Origin: Flagellimonas lutimaris
GTDB taxonomy: Bacteria; Bacteroidota; Bacteroidia; Flavobacteriales; Flavobacteriaceae
Assembly (NCBI RefSeq): GCF_003581615.1
Contig: NZ_QXFH01000072.1
Location: 404,031 to 468,030 of the forward strand
Direction of reading: 5' to 3'
DNA length: 64,000 bases
Below the pieces are notes generated by a model. The model ran no database searches. It saw only the letters and a program-made list of their open reading frames with translations, and was not told the origin of the DNA. Position 1 is the stretch's first letter, and each line of letters opens with the position of its first letter. Both the position numbers and the translations under genes were made by a program. Below, piece by piece: positions 62,662 to 64,000 of the stretch.

Positions 62662-62781
62662 TCAAACCTGGTTTCTTTTCCTCCATTCGGCACCGAACAG
62701 CCAGCCAGCGATAAAGATTATGATGCCCGCCATAATCAAACAAAATATCTGTAAGGCATTTATAGTTTCAAGTGTAGTCAT
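62662..62781 (-). CDS. 39-residue single-span membrane protein
   Basis: ATG at 62781 encodes MTTLETINALQIFCLIMAGI then IIFIAGWLFGAEWRKRNQV. It has one transmembrane helix (about 9-29) and a positively charged tail, so the C-terminus faces the cytoplasm. It is too short for domain assignment; function is unknown. The flanking bases 62782-63024 show no further gene. Confidence 0.55.
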   Translation of the reverse strand: MTTLETINALQIFCLIMAGIIIFIAGWLFGAEWRKRNQV

Positions 62782-63024
62782 ACTCTTATTTTTTGATCAA
62801 ACTACATCATACGCAATTATTTTGCGCACGCAATTGACGAATCCCCCATTTGAATTCACCAATAGCCTGTTTGAATGGACGAGATTATCAGTTTGATGTT
62901 GAGATAAATCAAAAGAGAGGAAAATTGTCCATTCACTGGCGTAGTTCATCCATTTTTTCATGCTCGGTATTGCCGCAACTTTGTACCATCAAAATTTAAG
63001 TTTAATCAGTTAAAATAAAATACC

Positions 63025-63759
63025 ATGAAAAATTTGATGCGAACACTTACCGTGTTCATGATTACCATTTCGGGGCTCCATGCTCAATTACCAGAACCAG
63101 GTTTTATCATTGACGGCACCACCGCCATTGTAATCACCGATCCACAAAACGATTTCCTTAGCCCCGATGGTGTGGCCTGGGGAGCTGTAGGAGAGAGCGT
63201 TCAGGAGAACAACACCATCGAGAACTTGGAGACCATTTTTAAGCTGGGCGAAGAATACAACATTCCCGTATTTATTTCTCCCCACTACTACTACCAGCAC
63301 GATCATGTGTGGAAGTTTGAGGGAACCCTCGAAAAATTAATGCACAACATCAGCATGTTCGACCGTGGGGACCAATTGAACGTAAAAGGTTTTGAAGGTT
63401 CCGGTGCCGATTGGTTGCCTCGTTACAAAAAGTACATTAACAAGGATAGGGTAGTAGTTACAAGTCCTCACAAAGTGTTCGGTTCCGAGTCCAACGATTT
63501 GGCCTTGCAGTTGAGAAAACAAGGTGTGGACAAAGTAATCTTGGCAGGAATGTCCGGTAACCTGTGTGCTGAATCACATATGAGGGAATTGGTAGAAAAC
63601 GGTTTTGAAGTAGCCGTAGTGGGTGACGCTACAGCTTCTGCCAAACTACCTGGATTGGATGGTAATGCAGCTGCCCAAACCAACTATAAAATGATTTCAA
63701 GCCGTGTGTTCACCACAAAAGAATTGGTGAAAGAATTGAAAATGCACGACATGAAGTAA
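63025..63759 (+). CDS. exported isochorismatase-like cysteine hydrolase
   Basis: This 244-residue protein has a signal peptide ending about SGLHAQ. The cysteine hydrolase triad is visible: Asp39 in VITDPQNDF, a Lys in VVVTSPHK and Cys181 in GMSGNLCAESHMREL. The Asp-Lys-Cys family hydrolyses nicotinamide, amides or isochorismate; an exported member is unusual compared with the cytoplasmic norm. It is followed by a terminator. Confidence 0.9.
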   Translation: MKNLMRTLTVFMITISGLHAQLPEPGFIIDGTTAIVITDPQNDFLSPDGVAWGAVGESVQENNTIENLETIFKLGEEYNIPVFISPHYYYQHDHVWKFEGTLEKLMHNISMFDRGDQLNVKGFEGSGADWLPRYKKYINKDRVVVTSPHKVFGSESNDLALQLRKQGVDKVILAGMSGNLCAESHMRELVENGFEVAVVGDATASAKLPGLDGNAAAQTNYKMISSRVFTTKELVKELKMHDMK

Positions 63760-63793
63760 AACTTAAGTGTTTGTGATGTTGAAGTTGAAGTGC

Positions 63794-63825
63794 AAGGGGT
63801 CAAACTTAGGTTTGGCCCCTTTTCT
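63794..63825 (+). terminator. rho-independent terminator after the isochorismatase-like gene
   Basis: AAGGGGTCAAAC and GTTTGGCCCCTT pair with one wobble around TTAG, followed by TTTTCTT. It lies about 35 bases past the stop. Confidence 0.85.
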
Positions 63826-63901
63826 TGTTGATGTTCAGGCAATTGAGCTCAATTAGGGAAAATTGTCCAAGGAAGATGTCCAAAGAGCCGGTTTTCGTCA
63901 A

Positions 63902-63975
63902 CCTGAACTTGTTTCAGGTTCTCATAATGATTGGGTCACCACTCGATGAGATTCTGAAATAAATTCAGAATGACG
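63902..63975. repeat. dispersed palindromic repeat pair
   Basis: CCTGAACTTGTTTCAGG (63902-63918) and ATTCTGAAATAAATTCAGAAT (63951-63971) are two palindromic units typical of flavobacterial intergenic repeats (CCTGAA...TTCAGG and ATTCTGAA...TTCAGAAT). The rest of the last 160 bases shows no gene. Confidence 0.75.
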
Positions 63976-64000
63976 CATTTCAATCTTCTTGCTAGCTATT

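Overview
Organism. The window reads as chromosome of a marine-type member of the Flavobacteriaceae (Bacteroidota). The evidence is the many Bacteroidota-type lipoproteins (short signal, then S/C/N-rich sequence after the lipobox Cys), a SusC-style carboxypeptidase-like plus plug module, DUF4139, DUF4251, DUF6090 and DUF1835 families, TAnnTTTG-type promoter boxes, weak Shine-Dalgarno signals, some TTG starts, and dispersed GTCATTTCGA...TCGAAATGAC repeats. No rRNA, tRNA, CRISPR array, prophage or insertion sequence was recognised. Layout. (1) 1-18.3 kb is ordinary backbone: an ATP-grasp ligase, gamma-glutamyltransferase and ACP phosphodiesterase-like operon; glmM; a lipid A-type acyltransferase; rhomboid protease; a TlpA-like thioredoxin lipoprotein; a D-lactate dehydrogenase-like FAD/Fe-S protein; an LpxH-like phosphoesterase; aroC; a dicarboxylate symporter; a chimeric DUF4139 protein; a DCC-family protein; and a DUF2268 protease. 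(2) 18.4-37 kb is an accessory island. Almost every gene lies on the minus strand, functions are unrelated (hydrolases, VOC proteins, amidohydrolase, RsgA GTPase, ECF sigma factor with partners, carotenoid-desaturase-like fusion, azoreductase, RidA, fatty-acid transporter), composition looks AT-richer, and most gene 3' ends are followed within a few to about 45 bases by long imperfect inverted repeats (H-type) or by a second direct-repeat family (T-type). This gives a cassette-array architecture resembling an integron, but with non-canonical sites and no integrase in view. An OLD-family nuclease and a candidate structured RNA mark its right edge. (3) 39.4-48 kb carries a DUF885 lipoprotein, a leucine-rich-repeat lipoprotein, a TPR/LuxR-type regulator divergent from a cholesterol-dependent-cytolysin-like lipoprotein with repeated operator-like boxes between them, and a Tat-exported Gfo/Idh/MocA oxidoreductase. 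(4) 48-64 kb is backbone again: MutS2, a mini membrane protein, uracil-DNA glycosylase, a cytoplasmic substrate-binding-like protein, nucleoside phosphorylase, DUF1835, SUI1, a 2OG-Fe(II) oxygenase, a fused E1 2-oxoacid dehydrogenase, a lipocalin, an OmpA lipoprotein, an EamA transporter, DUF4251, a sorbosone-dehydrogenase-like protein and an isochorismatase-like hydrolase. How it fits together. Backbone genes serve cell-envelope synthesis (glmM, acyltransferase, LpxH-like, OmpA), aromatic and branched/pyruvate metabolism (aroC, E1), DNA repair (ung, mutS2) and oxidative metabolism. The most noteworthy parts are the repeat-punctuated gene array, the structured element at 38934-39064 whose pairing strand can also pair with the start of the next small gene, the pore-former/regulator pair, and the SusC-like module inserted in a DUF4139 protein. 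All calls come from reading the sequence; no database search was possible.
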